This document shows, one piece after another, positions 43,961-56,324 of a stretch of DNA of 64,000 bases. The position numbers and the translations under genes are program-made. The stretch is taken from NCBI GenBank assembly GCA_008638375.1, contig CM018031.1, positions 59,565,188 through 59,629,187 of the forward strand, in the 5' to 3' direction. Numbering within the stretch: position 1 is the first letter of the stretch; every line of letters begins with the position of its first letter. Under the pieces are notes generated by a model. The model was given only the letters and a program-made list of their open reading frames with translations. It did no database searches and was not told where the DNA came from. Source of the stretch: Nyssa sinensis (taxonomy: Eukaryota > Streptophyta > Magnoliopsida > Cornales > Nyssaceae).

Positions 43961-46394
43961 TGCTACACCACGCCATCATATGATGGCCTCCCACAAAGTT
44001 TCATTTGTTTATTTAAATTGGAGAGAAGTTTACCTTCATAAATTATGAAAAAAATTGAATCTTTGTAAAAAACCGTTATACAATAATGTAGTATGACAAT
44101 ATAAATAATTACCCGTACTAGAGGACCTTAATTTATGCATAAAATGACAAGTTTTACTTAAGAAGTTATTTTTGAAGTACAATTGCCACGTCTCCCATAA
44201 GCATGACTGCAATATGGGATCAATGCTAGAGAATTCATTTCTAATAGATGTTACTTGTAAGATGTTTAATGTCATAGTTCAAATTCTCCATGAGATTGGA
44301 TCATTGGCTAAATTCTTGGAATTTAGACCCCAAAAAGGGGATAAGAATAACCCATCTTTCATGGCATGTCTCGGCATGTTTCTTTTCATTATCTCCACAT
44401 TTTTATGACATTGTGTTACATCCCATTCAAATTTTTAAAATTTCTGACTAATCTATCAGTGTGGTTGTATGCTTACCTTTTTCTTAGTGAGTGGTAGTAC
44501 ATATTGTAGTTGGTATAATTTTAGTGATATTTAAATTATTTTTAAAATAAATTATACTAATATTTTTTTTCAAAATTTATCTATTAACGAAGTTAATGAA
44601 TAAAATGAAATTATTTTATTCTTCTTATATTTTAAACTATTTTTCAATTGTTAAAATCAAATAGTTTAAAATAATAAAAAATTCATCTTTTCTTTGTCCT
44701 GTCTCTAGAATATAAGCATAGTGGAGTGCTAAAAAACAGCATCTTTTCTCTGTCCTGTCTCTAACTGATCTCAAAAGAAAAATTCAACTCGTGCCAATTA
44801 TATTAAATAATCATTCATATAACTGTAGATTGACTTATACATCACTCAAACTAGTTTGTTTACTGTCTAAAATGATACAAATACGATGATATTTGGATCA
44901 TTCGAAGGTATAATTGAGTGACAAAGATATTAATAATAAAATTTAAACGTCTCGAATTCAAATTTCTATTACGTTGATCGTTGATTTAAGTTTATAAATT
45001 GATCCTGAATTCATTTGTTGTAAATTGATCTTGGATTCATTGATTTAAGTTCGTAAATTGACGCTAAATATTTCAAGTTCGTAAATTAAACTTGAATACC
45101 TCTTTTGTGTCGATTTAAGTTCGTAATTTAATTCAAGAAACCTCTTTATCTATAAAATAAAATAAAAATGCCTCTTGACAATTTTGGTTGACCGTACTTT
45201 GGTGAATAAATAATAGACTTAGGGAAATTACAAAATCCGAAAGCCAGGACCACACCACTTGATGACGCGTGCTCTTCCAACCCACTCCTGTGCACTTAAA
45301 AGGGAACATGGCATGCTCCTCGCGCCCTCTCCAACACAATAGTAAGCAATCTAGATTCCACTAACACGAAATTGGGGTTGGTTTCATAAGAGTTATTTTA
45401 ATTTATTAGAAATTAAAGTTATTGGTGAGATGAAACTTAATTTGGGCTTAATAAGATAAATAAATCAGAATCATATATAAATAAAAGGGAGATTTTGTGG
45501 AGGGGTCACATTGTGTTTTCACATATTAATTAAGCTATTAATGCATAATTTTTCAACAATTTGTCATTTAAAATATTTTAAAACTAAATTAGACTTCAAA
45601 AAAATATAGAAAGATTTGACTCAAATTACAAAAATAACATGGTGCATGTACTATTTTCTTTCACAGATTCTTTTGTTTTTTTAATTCCTTCGAGCCAAAT
45701 GCACCAAAAGAGAATCTATTTCTACCGTAAATGGATTGTGAATTCTAAAATTTGGCTTGAGTTGTAAAATTGGTTGCTTTGAATCATTTTATCTACCAAA
45801 TAATAACAATGTCAAAGTCACTTCAATGTATGTGTCATTTGATGTATTAATTCTAAAATTTAGCATTGATATAAAAAATGTTGTTGTAATGATGGGTCAT
45901 TTGATTTGTCAAAAAATGACAACAGTATTTTCAATGCCATATTTGACATTAAAAGTAGATAGTGTTATTTTATGACATTAATTGAATTCAACTTACATAT
46001 GTCAGACACCTTACTTTATACAGACGTAAAGTTCACGTTGCTTTATCAAGATAACATGGTTGTGATGCTAAAATTTTGATATTTTAATATTAGAATAAAA
46101 TTACTAAAATTTAATATTTTTATAAATACCTCTTTTTTTATATTCAGTTTGGGTATTAGATGTAACGTTTTTAATGACAAATTGGAAAGAATTATGTTAA
46201 ACTTATCAAGAAAGTGGACCCAAAGTGACTTCTTCTGTTAACCACGCGCTTTTAGGTCACGTTGGTCAATTGCCCTCCCATGTAGTGATTCGCTAATTTT
46301 ATGAGGTTCTGGTACGTGTTAATCTTCTTCTTTACTTCTGCGTTTCACGCAGCCATCAAGAACGATGATACGTGGTGACGTGGACATATTATAG
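43961..46394. other. AT-rich intergenic DNA
   Basis: No gene recognised. Small repeats: ATCTTTTCTTTGTCCTGTCT at about 44688 and 44742, and several copies of TTAAGTTCGTAAATTGA at 44985-45130. Confidence 0.5.
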
Positions 46395-46886
46395 CCTACT
46401 TACCAAGTCATTCAACCTATCAACGGCGATCCATTCATCGGAAGCCTGGAGACTCCGGTGACATCAAGCCCGTTGATCGCTTGGTACCTCTCCAACCTGC
46501 CGGCGAATTGGACGGCGGTGAATCCACTTCTCAGGGGCATTGAGGTGGGCCTGGCCCACGGTTTCTTCCTGGTGGGCCCTTTCGTGAAGACAGGCCCACT
46601 AAGATACACAGCCTATGCAGGTGAAGCTGGGTCTCTAGCACAGGGAGGCCTTGTAGTCATCCTAAGCATTTACTTAACCATGTATGGCATTGCATCATTC
46701 AAGGAAGGAGAGCCATCAACAGCTCCCTCACTGACCTTGACTGGAAGGAAGAAGGAGCCAGACCAGTTTCAGACTGCTGATGGATGGGCCAAGTTCACTG
46801 GTGGGTTCTTTTTTGGTGGTATTTCTGGTGTTTTTTGGGCCTATTTCCTTCTCTATGTCCTCAACCTTCCTTACTTTGTTAAGTAA
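46395..46886 (+). pseudogene. psaL: Photosystem I subunit XI (PsaL), 5'-truncated
   Basis: PsaL is a nuclear-encoded thylakoid membrane subunit of photosystem I. The frame is open for 163 codons from [19 protein letters not shown] to the stop at 46884-46886, close to the whole mature protein. Motifs include [30 protein letters not shown] (the Glu and His that bind chlorophyll are kept), [32 protein letters not shown] and [18 protein letters not shown]. No transit peptide precedes it. An AG splice-acceptor-like site (TATTATAG, to 46394) lies directly before the first codon. Replacements at usually fixed places (NW for YR in [23 protein letters not shown]) suggest relaxed constraint. It could be exon 2 of a gene with a distant first exon, or a displaced duplicate; I favour a pseudogene. 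Confidence 0.85.
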
Positions 46887-47483
46887 ATAGGTTTGGATTT
46901 GTTCTTGTGTCTCTATCTCTCTTGTGTGCTTGTACCTATTAAAAATTCATGTTTGAAATGGAAGCTGTATATTAGAGGACTAATGATTTTAAGGATGATT
47001 GTGATGTATTGTGGGCTTTCAAAGATCAATTTTAATTGGATGGTTTGCAAAATGTATTTGTGAAACTATTATGTAGGCTTATTTTTCTACTACTGAATAA
47101 CATAATCGCTTCGATAAATATAAACTACATTATCGAATCACGTAAATTTTTTGTATTGTTTCTCTTTCTCTCTAACTCTTTTCACCAAAGTTGCATAAAT
47201 CATTAATTCGCAGTAGTTCATTGTTTTAAATTTTTTTGTTTATATATTTTTTTGAGAATAGACGTGAACCATTATATACTAAAAAAGCACTAACCAAACA
47301 ATAAAAAATTAAAACCAATTAATCTATACTCCATAGAACTAGTTTTGGCTTTTTCGAACCAATAATTGATTTAACAACACAATTAACCACACATCCTTCT
47401 TCGTGGATGGCAATTTGATTACGAGCTTATATCCAAATTTTTATTTTCACATAGAGAAATTGTTAACCTATTCACTTTCTACT
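46887..47483. other. Spacer downstream of PsaL
   Basis: The first about 200 bases look like a PsaL 3' untranslated region (T-rich). The rest is AT-rich with nothing recognised. Confidence 0.5.
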
Positions 47484-47670
47484 TAGGATAATGCTATTAA
47501 GAGCTCCTTTATATATGTGAACGAGATTCTTATTCATTTGATCATACAGGAATTAAAGTTTTTATTTAATACAATTACTTCAATATCTGAATACATCGTA
47601 ATCCTTAGATAATCTAATGGATAAAAGTTTCGTTTGCATATGCAAATGAATTTTTAATAGCATTACCCTA
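47484..47670. mobile_element. Small MITE, 187 bp
   Basis: Ends TAGGATAATGCTATTAA and, inverted, TAGGGTAATGCTATTAA (one mismatch). CTACT flanks both sides (47479-47483, 47671-47675). It contains the palindrome TTTGCATATGCAAA. No coding capacity. Confidence 0.8.
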
Positions 47671-47754
47671 CTACTTGTGTTACACATCGCCTTACTTTTA
47701 TTTCTTTGTTTAAAATACTCAGTCTCATATGAATTCAAGTTTCACTACAAGGAA

Positions 47755-47885
47755 AAGGCACTATTAGCGATGCACAAACGTGCGTCACTAAAAGCGTCGC
47801 TAATAGTATTAGTGACGCCCCCATTGTGCATCACTAATAGTGACTTTTAGCGACGCTCAGAGTGCGACACTAATAGTTTTTTTTT
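47755..47885. repeat. CACTA 3 subterminal repeats, 3' end
   Basis: Repeated GCGATGCAC, GCGTCGCTAA and TTAGCGACGC motifs, fewer than in CACTA 1. Confidence 0.8.
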
Positions 47886-48329
47886 TTGAAAAAACAAACC
47901 GTATTTGCTTTGTTTTATTTGTTGTTTTATTCCTGTTTAAACTTGTATCAATCATCCATCCTGATATACAATAAAATTCAAGTATTCTGAAATGAATGTA
48001 TTAAAAAAGAAAAATACATTCATATATATATATATATATATATAAATTAAACTAATTATGTACATTTGTAAAAGTACAATTTAACAATAAATAGAAAAAT
48101 TAAAAATTGTCTCCAAAAATGTAACTATAGATGTCCATGAAAAGAAAAAAAAAGATAAATAAAAATAACAAGTTCCGATACAAAACATAAAGACGGCGCG
48201 GCAATAATTCCGATCAATCTGAAATAAAGATCAAATGATATATATTACAACAATTATTAAATATATATGAACATAGAATGTGAATAGTTTTTTTTTTTTC
48301 ATGCATCAATAGTAAGAACGCCATAAAGT
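47886..48329 (-). other. CACTA 3 conserved AT-rich 3' region
   Basis: The minus strand matches 42095-42474 and 29511-29944, including GTTTAAACAGGAATAAAAC-like sequence and a (TA)n run at about 48023-48043. Confidence 0.8.
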
Positions 48330-50465
48330 AACATAAGTCTATTTTATCATTTGTGAGGTGTGTGATGGGGTTTCGGTGTAGTTAGGCCGATAACCGGCAT
48401 TTTGGTCTGTTAAAACCCCAAAATGGGCCTTTTTTGGAGTTGAAACTTGCATAAGTTTCAAACCGGGCATCCGAACCGAGTGCCGTAAGTTCATGCAAGT
48501 CTATTTTATCATTTTTGAGGTGTGTGATGTGGTTTCGGTGTAGTTAGGCCGATATTCGACATTTTGGTCTGTCAAAACCCCAAAATTGGTCTTTTTGGGG
48601 CTGAAACCTACATAAGTTTCAAACCGGGCATCCAAACCGAGTGACGTATGTTCGTGTAAGTCTATTTTATCATTTGTGAGGTGTGTGATGTGGTTTCGAT
48701 GTAGTTAGGCCGATATTCGGCATTTTGGTCTGTTAAAACCCCTAAAATGGGCCTTTTTGGAGCTAAAACTTGCACAAGTTTCAAACCGAGCATCCAAATC
48801 AAGTGCCGTAAGTTCGTGAAAGTTTATTTTATCATTTCTGAGGTGTGTGATGGGGTTTCGGTGTAGGTAGGCCGATATTCGGCATTTTGGTCTGTCAAAA
48901 CCTCAAAATGGGCCTTTTTAAAGCTGAAACTTGCATAAGTTTCAAACCGGGCATCCGAACCGAGTGTCGTATGTTCGTGCAAGTCTATTTTATCATTTTT
49001 GAGGTGTGTGATGGGGTTTCAGTGTAGGTAGGTCGATATCTGGCATTTTGGTTTGTCAAAACCCCAAAATGGGCCTTCTTGGAACTGAAACTTGCATAAG
49101 TTTCAAACTAGGCATCCGAACCGAGTGCCGTAAGTTTGTGTAAGTTTGTTTTATCATTTTTGAGGTGTGTGATGGGGTTTTGGTGTAGGTAGGATGATAT
49201 TCGGCATTTTGTCTGTCAAAACCCCACAATGGGCATTTTTTAAGCTGAAACTTGCATAAGTTTCAAACCGGGCATCCGAACCGAGTGCCGTATGTTTGTG
49301 CAAGTCTATTTCATCATTTTTGAGGTGTGTGATGTGGTTTTGGTGTAGCAAGGCTGATATCCGGCATTTTGGTCTGTCAAAACTCCAAAATAGGCCTTTT
49401 TGGAGCTGAAACTTACATAAGTTTCAAACCGGGCTTCCGAACCGAGTACCGTAAGTTCGTGAAAGTCTATTTTATCATTTGTGAGGTGTGTGATATGGTT
49501 TCGGTATATTTAGGCCGATATCCTGACATTTGGTCAGTCAAAACCCCAAAATGGGCATTTTTAAAGCTAAAACTTGCATAAGTCTCAAACCGGGCATCCG
49601 AACCGAGTGCCGTAAGTTTGTGAAAGTCTATTTTATCATTTTTGATGTGTGTGATGTGGTTTCGGTATATTTAGACGATATTTGACATTTTGGTCATTCA
49701 AAACCCCAAAATTGACCTTTTTAGAGCTAAAACTTGCATAAGTTTCAAACCGGGCATCCGAAGCCGAGTGTCGTAAGTTCATGCAAGTTTATTTTATCAT
49801 TTTGAGGTGTGTGATGGGCATTCAATGTAGGTAGGCTGATAACCGGCATTTTGGTCTGTCAAAACCCCAAAATGGATCCTTTTTGGAGCTGAAACTTGCA
49901 TAAGTTTCAAACCGGACATCCGAACCAAGTGCCGTAAGTTCGTGCAAGTTTATTTTATCATTTTTGAGGTGTGTGATGGGGTTTCAGTGTAGGTAGGCCG
50001 ATATCCAGAATTTTGGTCTGTCAAAACTCCAAAATGGGCCTTTTTGGAGCTAAAACTTGCATAAGTTTCAAACAGGGCATCCGAACCGAGTGCCATAAGT
50101 TCGTGCAAGTTTATTTTATTATTTGTGAGGTGTGTAATGGGGTTTCAGGTATAGGTAGGCCGATATCCGGCATTTTGGTCTATCAAAATCCCAAAATGGG
50201 CCTTTTTAGAGCTGAAACTTACAGAAGGTTCAAACTGGACATCCGAACCGAGTGCCGTATGTTCGTGCAAGTCTATTTTATCATTTGTGAGGTGTGTGAT
50301 GGGATTTCGGTATAGTTAGGCCGATATCCGACATTTTGGTCTGTCAAAACCCCAAAATGGGCCTTTTTAGAGCTGAAACTTGCATAAGTTTCAAACCGGC
50401 ATCCGAACTGAGTGTCGTAAGTTCGTGAAAGTTTATTTTATCATTTGTGAGGTGTGTGATGGGGT
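48330..50465 (-). repeat. CACTA 3 satellite array, about 13 units of 161 bp
   Basis: The core AAAATGGGCCTTTTTGGAGC recurs about every 161-162 bases from 48420 to 50355. It is the inverted form of the CACTA 1 array and keeps the same position next to the Transposase_24-type gene. Confidence 0.95.
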
Positions 50466-50539
50466 TTACGTAACATTTTCTATAAATAATAAATCCACCA
50501 AAGTATATAATTTTAAAAACTTACCAAAGTTGTGAAAAG

Positions 50540-51998
50540 TCACGCTACTAGTTGAGCATCGTCTGCACAAGAGCCTCTAGCTGGGAATATCGCTCCTCGA
50601 GGCTATTTTACTTGCTGTCATACCTCTGCATTCTTTTGTTGAACTGCCTCAGTGGCTGCGTGTGCCCTAGCATCACTCTCAAAGGTAGAGGATGATGTCG
50701 TTGGCGCCATCCCAGTCCCTAAGCCACGCACATAGTCGCGTATCTTGCCCAGAACAGTCTCCTGTATCTGGTCATCGGTCGGCGGATCCTGACCCTCAGT
50801 TGTCGGCTGAGCACACAGCCGAACCATCTCCTCCTATAAAAACATAAATATATGTTACTACTTTTATAACTTTAGATTAATATTAAATTAGTAATACTGT
50901 GGCAAGTTACATAAAAACTTACATAAAGCCACTGTGCTTCAGGCCCAGCCCAACCCTTATTGGGGTTGTAGTGTGTCCTGTGCCACAAATCAATGGGGCT
51001 GGGTGGTGCACCGGTCTCCTGTCTCGCTGGAACAAATAAATAGTAGCTTGTGAAGATTGATTTCATGAATAGATTATACAATAAGAACTTGATACATTTA
51101 TTAACTTACTATATCATGCCTATATTGTACAAAAGAACATGATCCACTAAAAGTGGGTCACCTTTTGCTTGTTTCTGCTCTCGCTGTTTTTCTTACTCAG
51201 TTCCTACACTTGGCCAAAACAAAGAAGGTTAGTATAAATGATACTGATTTAAACCAGACAACAAAAGTAATTTTGACAATTTTTACCTGGAATGCATCAC
51301 TTGCGAACCGTCGCAAAGTAACATCCAATCCTCCAGCATGACCCCCCCTGTAGGGTTTGTCGCGGGGCTCTCTACCGGCTACCACCTCCGCCTCGTAGTG
51401 CATGTGGAGCCGGTGTCGATAGTCCTTAAAACGGACTCCCAAGTAACGGTCCACTGCATTCGCTACATGAAGCAGGTGGAGATTGATGTCAAATTCCTCC
51501 TGTAAAGCATGTCATTGTCAAATCATTACAGCATTAGAAATGTTAAAATTTAGCTCAACACAATAATAAAAGACATACCAGGATATGCGCATGAATATCC
51601 CGTCGCTCCTCTTGAGTGACGAAACTCCAGTAACTAATATGGAGTGGGGCCCGTAATCGGCAAATGATACCGACCTCTGTGGTGAACTGCTGTGCCCACC
51701 CACCAACGGGCTTCAGGAAGCCCTCAGGTAGCTCAATCCGAAGTCGTGAGACCCCTACTGCCTCCATCCGAGCCTGCAAACTCCGATTCTTTTACCTACC
51801 GCGCCCTCGTCTAGAGGTGGTGGCCGAAGCTTTAGAAACAATAAAATAGAAACAATTAGTACCATATTTATATAATCATTAATACAAAGTGAAACTATGC
51901 ATATCATCAATGGCAGGATCGATCGACCCTGCAGAAGAAGAGGAAGGGGTCGATGGGTCCATCGGGGCTGCGCGTCTGTGTGAGCCTGGTCCAACCAT
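50540..51998 (-). pseudogene. CACTA 3 Transposase_24-type gene
   Basis: It starts at 51998 reading downward (MVGPGSHRRAAPMDPSTPS). Later blocks read TSRRGRGR, ELPEGFLKPVGGWAQQFTTE with HISYWSFVTQEERRDIHAHI (near 51585-51780), AVDRYLGVRFKDYRHRLHMHY (near 51400-51460), a TAGGCATGATATAGTAAGTT-type block (51110), a TPH-like IDLWHRTHYNPNKGW (near 50950-51010), and MVRLCAQPTTEGQDPPTDDQ (50618-50827). It matches the CACTA 1 gene exon by exon and in places is better preserved (Trp kept where CACTA 1 has a stop). The first donor site appears changed (GATGATATGC against GATGGTATGC), so correct splicing is doubtful. Confidence 0.82.
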
Positions 51999-52018
51999 AT
52001 CTAGAAAGAAAGTTTAAA

Positions 52019-52135
52019 AGTAAATTCCATTACATCATAAAATTGAATATCCATTACATCATAAAATTGACAATCCATTACATCATAAAATTGACAATCC
52101 ATTATATCATAAAATTGAAAATCCATTACACTTGA
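52019..52135. repeat. Tandem repeat, about four 26-bp units
   Basis: Units of TCCATTACATCATAAAATTG plus CAA occur four times. CACTA 1 carries about two units at the equivalent position. Confidence 0.9.
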
Positions 52136-52139
52136 TCCT

Positions 52140-54450
52140 ACTGAAGTTTATGATTATAGTTATTATGACATTGTACATTTTTTTCTTCTAAATTGGCATT
52201 AACTAAGAGAGAATCACAAGATCAAAAACATTCATGAAAACAATGCTTGGAAGTCCATAGAAGAGCTACTGACAAATTTATCATTTCGAAATTATACATC
52301 ATTGAATAACAATTTAAAATTTGAGAGTTGTTTGGGAAATTATTATTAATAACTAAAAAATATTCAAGATAAATTTTTAAATAAGAAAAGTTATGCAGTT
52401 AAATAAGTTAAAAGAAAGAGGTTTTGTTTTATAATTATTTGCAATAAATTAAGAATTTCATAAATAAATAAAAAAAACTTATTTGTGGTGGTTAGGATGT
52501 TTGGAAATAGTTTGAAATTTGTCAAAATATTTGAGAAATATTTAAGATTTTATTCATTTCATATAAATAATGGGATAAATTTGTATAATTGAAAAAAAAA
52601 TAAAGAATTTTATTATTTTAATGATGGCTTAGTAGAAAGTTAGAAGAAACTTCTAATTTGTTTGGATGAAAAAATTTGATAATAAAAGAAAAGATTAAGG
52701 TAGATTAATAATAAAATCTTTCTTATGGATTTTTATATAAGGAGGAAGAAAAAAAATATAGAAATATTAAGAGACAAAGAAAGAGTCATTAGTAATAAAA
52801 ATTATACCAACAACTTTGAATAATTATACCAACAACTTGAATAATTATTTGCAATTACATTGACTGTTGACTTTATTAGTGAAGGAGTAATAATCTGCTA
52901 GAGTGGTTGGCATTTGAATAATTATGCCAACAACTTGTACATTGCTATATAAAAATTAAATTAAATATACTCTCTAAACAAACTCATACATACAATATAC
53001 AAGGGGCACAAAGTAAAGTTAAACACAATTTTATTTCCTGTTCATTTTCGTAAAAACATAATATCCTTCCCATAAAATTGTAAGAAGTTGGTTGTCTAAA
53101 TTTCAATTAACCATGAACAATATTATTAGAAGCTCAGCAACAAGAACTCTGCCACCATTACTTTTGCAGTAAAAGTATAATTTGCACTGTTTGCAAAATA
53201 TAGTAATTGTCATGTCCTCTTGACTTAATTAATTTAATCTTTTTTCCTTTTTTTTAAGTTTTTAAGAGCTACATAAGTAATAGTTACTAATATTTGTAAA
53301 TAAAAGTTTCTTAGCTAGGTAATAAAAAAACACATCAAGAAATACTCATGTAATAGGATTGATGTTCTATCATAATTTTCATAACAGTACTACTAAAGCA
53401 AATTCTTGTGTCATTTTTGTATTAAAAAAATTAGAACTACAAATGTAATTCAAACAACTAATGCTTTAATTAATTCTGAAGAATTATCTAAATTAAGGAT
53501 AAATGGTTGATAAATTCTAAAATGTTTAATTGTTATTATTATTATTTTTTTTAAAAAAAAGTAATTTTTTATTTATGAGATAGTCAAAAATTTTATGAGC
53601 TTTATTTAGGATAAATTAAACTCAAAACATTCAAATTTATGAAACATCTTTCAAATCACACCGGCTTAATCTAAAATGTTTATATTGCACAATTTTTTAT
53701 TTTATTCAAGAAAAAGCAATTTTTTTTTTTAGTTTTGAAAAATAATAGGTAAAGAAATCCTCAAAAATCTGTTGCAAGTATATAAAAGATAAAACAACGA
53801 ACTAGAAAAGAGTGAAGGAGCAAAACAGAAGAGGGGAGGGTAAGAAAACCATAGAAGAAAAACCTGGAAGAATTAGCTAGAACAGCATCATAAGCACCAA
53901 TGGACTAGATCTGTAAATAATTTGTCCCTCCAGATACATTCAATAACCTCAGATCTAAAACCCCAAAACTTATTTCAAAGACATTAGATCTTAAAATAGA
54001 AAATCAGATGAAGTATAATGACAACACAAATTTTAACAAAAATGGCACACATACAAACACCCATGGAGTTCGGTCATGGCTAATCAACACAAAAATAAAA
54101 ACAAATAGACAGAATTCAAATTGCATATCCATATAAATGGTCAGAATATAAAACATTAAAATATTTTTACTATTTATTGATTTATTGATTTTGATAAGTA
54201 ATTGAAACAACAATAGAGGTTTTTTAATAAACACACGTATATATGCATATCCAATGCAAAGCTATCATTTCATCACAAAATCCAAAGTACAGAAAAAAAA
54301 AAAAATTTCCCAAACAATAATCAAAGAATTGGGCAGATTTCGAGTTTCAAGAATAGTTGAGCGGTTCAACAGTAAATTCATATATCTATATCTATATCTA
54401 TCTAGCTATATATATATATATATATCTATATCTAATTTTCTGTTCTTTTA
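52140..54450. other. CACTA 3 interior without counterpart in CACTA 1
   Basis: AT-rich sequence occupying the place of the TNP2 gene. No protein or known repeat recognised. It may be an internal filler acquired during deletion repair, or captured non-coding DNA. Confidence 0.5.
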
Positions 54451-55015
54451 TCAAAGAATTAAAAAACAAAAACCCTTACATGCGCATATATATATATATA
54501 TATATAGTACTCACATAGAGAAAGAGAGAGAGAGAGGATGCTTAACAGCAAAAGAGAAAGGGTGAGTCGGATCTGTAAGGAGACAGAAGAGATTTTGATC
54601 TGAGGTCGTACAGAACAAGCACCAAAACGGAGATGATGATAGTCTGAGATGGAGAGAAGAGAGAAATAACTAGGGTGAGTAAAGGAAGTCCACACCAAAT
54701 AAACCCAACCCACAAGAAGAGAGAATAGATTGGTCGTAGGCGCAGTATCTCTCTTTCCCTTTGTCTCTAGGGGTATGAAAAACAAATCTAAACCGAAACA
54801 TAAAAGAATGATGCAGATTTGACAAATCTTTGCAAAAATAGAAAGAACGAATATGAAATTTGAAAATCTACAGTCACCGAATAGGATTGCCATCGCTAAA
54901 TGGGTCGTCCACTGCCGTCGGATTCGTGCTTGCAACTAGGGAGTGATAGAGACAGAGAGTGAGAAAAATTAATGAGACAAAGAGTGAGAAGAATAAGAAA
55001 GTGGGTCGGTTGCAA
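54451..55015 (-). other. CACTA 3 leader region
   Basis: Pyrimidine-rich on the minus strand (CTCTCTCT near 54520-54535) and GC-richer than its surroundings, like the leaders of CACTA 1 and 2. A 158-codon ORF (54459-54935, minus) has no recognised similarity. Confidence 0.45.
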
Positions 55016-55029
55016 AATAAAAATGGGGG

Positions 55030-55335
55030 ACATATTAGCGACGCTCACCGTGTGTCGCTAATTGTTCAAAAAATTTCACTGTTTTCCTAAATGAACACTA
55101 TTTGCGACGCCCATGTGAGCGTCGCCAATAATTTTACCTATTAGCGACGCCCCTATGCGTCGCCAATGGTCAGGTGCGTGTCGCTAATAGTTTTGCGCCT
55201 AATTTTTCGCTCCAGACTCACATTTTTTTTTTTGCTTTTTCCCTATTATTCGCGACACACCACTGAGCGTCGCTAAAAGTCACTTTTAACGACGCTTTCC
55301 GTGCATTGCTAATAATGCGCGTCACAAAAAATATG
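55030..55335. repeat. CACTA 3 subterminal repeats, 5' end
   Basis: ATTAGCGACGC and GCGTCGCTAA-type motifs in both orientations. Confidence 0.85.
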
Positions 55336-55351
55336 TTTTTTTGTAGTGTTT

Positions 55352-56319
55352 ATAGTAGCATTGCCCAAAAATAAAATACTGGATAAATTACAATGATCTC
55401 TTATAAAGTTTTGTGAAAATACAGATAAATTCCTCAAATTTGAGAAATTACACCAAGCACCCTTGTCAGTGTTTGTTGGATGACGACTTGAACAGAATGG
55501 TTTAATTATCCATTTTACCCTTGAACATTAATTTAATGCTAATCTTATTTTAAAAAATCAGATTTTGGTTATAGTTCACCTTCTTATAATTAATATTTAT
55601 TAAGCTAATAATTTCTAATAATTAATTCATTTTTAAGAAACTAACTTGGTTCTATGATAACTAATTAATAATTTTATTACTTCTTAATTAATACATTTTT
55701 TTATTTTTTTTAGAATATTAATTATTAAAGAGATAAAATAATTATATATATGTATATATTTATATATATCCCATTTATGACATGTCTTAATAATTTTATT
55801 TATAAATTCAACATAATTTAAGTCAAAAGTACTATAATTGAAAAAAGTTACGACATCAAGAAATACAACTTTTTTACATGAAAATGTTATTATAATTTTT
55901 TTTATTCTTCATGTTTAACATCACATATGTTTATTATGAAAAACTAACACCTGAAAAAGGTGCATATATGTCTTATTTTTATATCAAAAATTATTTATAT
56001 ATAAGAAACACTTATTGATTAATAAAAATATAAAAAATTTAATAATTAATAATTAATAAATTAATAAATTTTTAATCTGACACGTCTATAAGAGAATTAC
56101 AATGTCTATGTTAATCCTCAAGCCATACCATCAGTCATTTCGTTAAATTCAGTGAAACCCTGGTTCAAGCATAACAACCATCAACAACAAGAAGAGAAAT
56201 GGGAGCCACCACTCTCTTTGTTGCATGTCACCATAACACCAACGACTAGCCGCCATCGCTAACAACTCCGAGTAGTCCCCACCATTTTCTCCCTATTCTC
56301 CGACTCAAACTCCATCATG
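55352..56319. other. AT-rich intergenic DNA
   Basis: Mostly TTAATAATTAAT-type sequence. From about 56100 the composition becomes more balanced (CCACCACTCTC), and this sequence continues after the LTR element at 61180. No gene identified. Confidence 0.5.
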
Positions 56320-56324
56320 CCAGG

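Larger units (their letters stand above)
47743..55348 (-). mobile_element. CACTA 3: deleted derivative lacking TNP2
   Basis: Ends are CACTACAAGGAAAAGG on the left and, inverted, CACTACAAAAAAACAT on the right. TTT flanks both sides (47740-47742, 55349-55351). Relative to CACTA 1 it is inverted: 3' region and satellite array at the left, Transposase_24-type gene in the middle, leader at the right. The TNP2 gene is absent, and about 2.8 kb of unrelated AT-rich DNA lies where it would be expected. Confidence 0.95.

Noticed and set aside
48330..50465. Regularly spaced repeats resembling a CRISPR-type array
   Set aside because: The whole 161-bp unit is repeated without unique spacers, and the setting is a plant CACTA transposon.
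54459..54935. 158-codon minus-strand ORF in CACTA 3
   Set aside because: Ends in Leu/Ser and Tyr/Ile runs from CT and TA microsatellites; no counterpart in CACTA 1 or 2 protein genes. Kept only as leader sequence.
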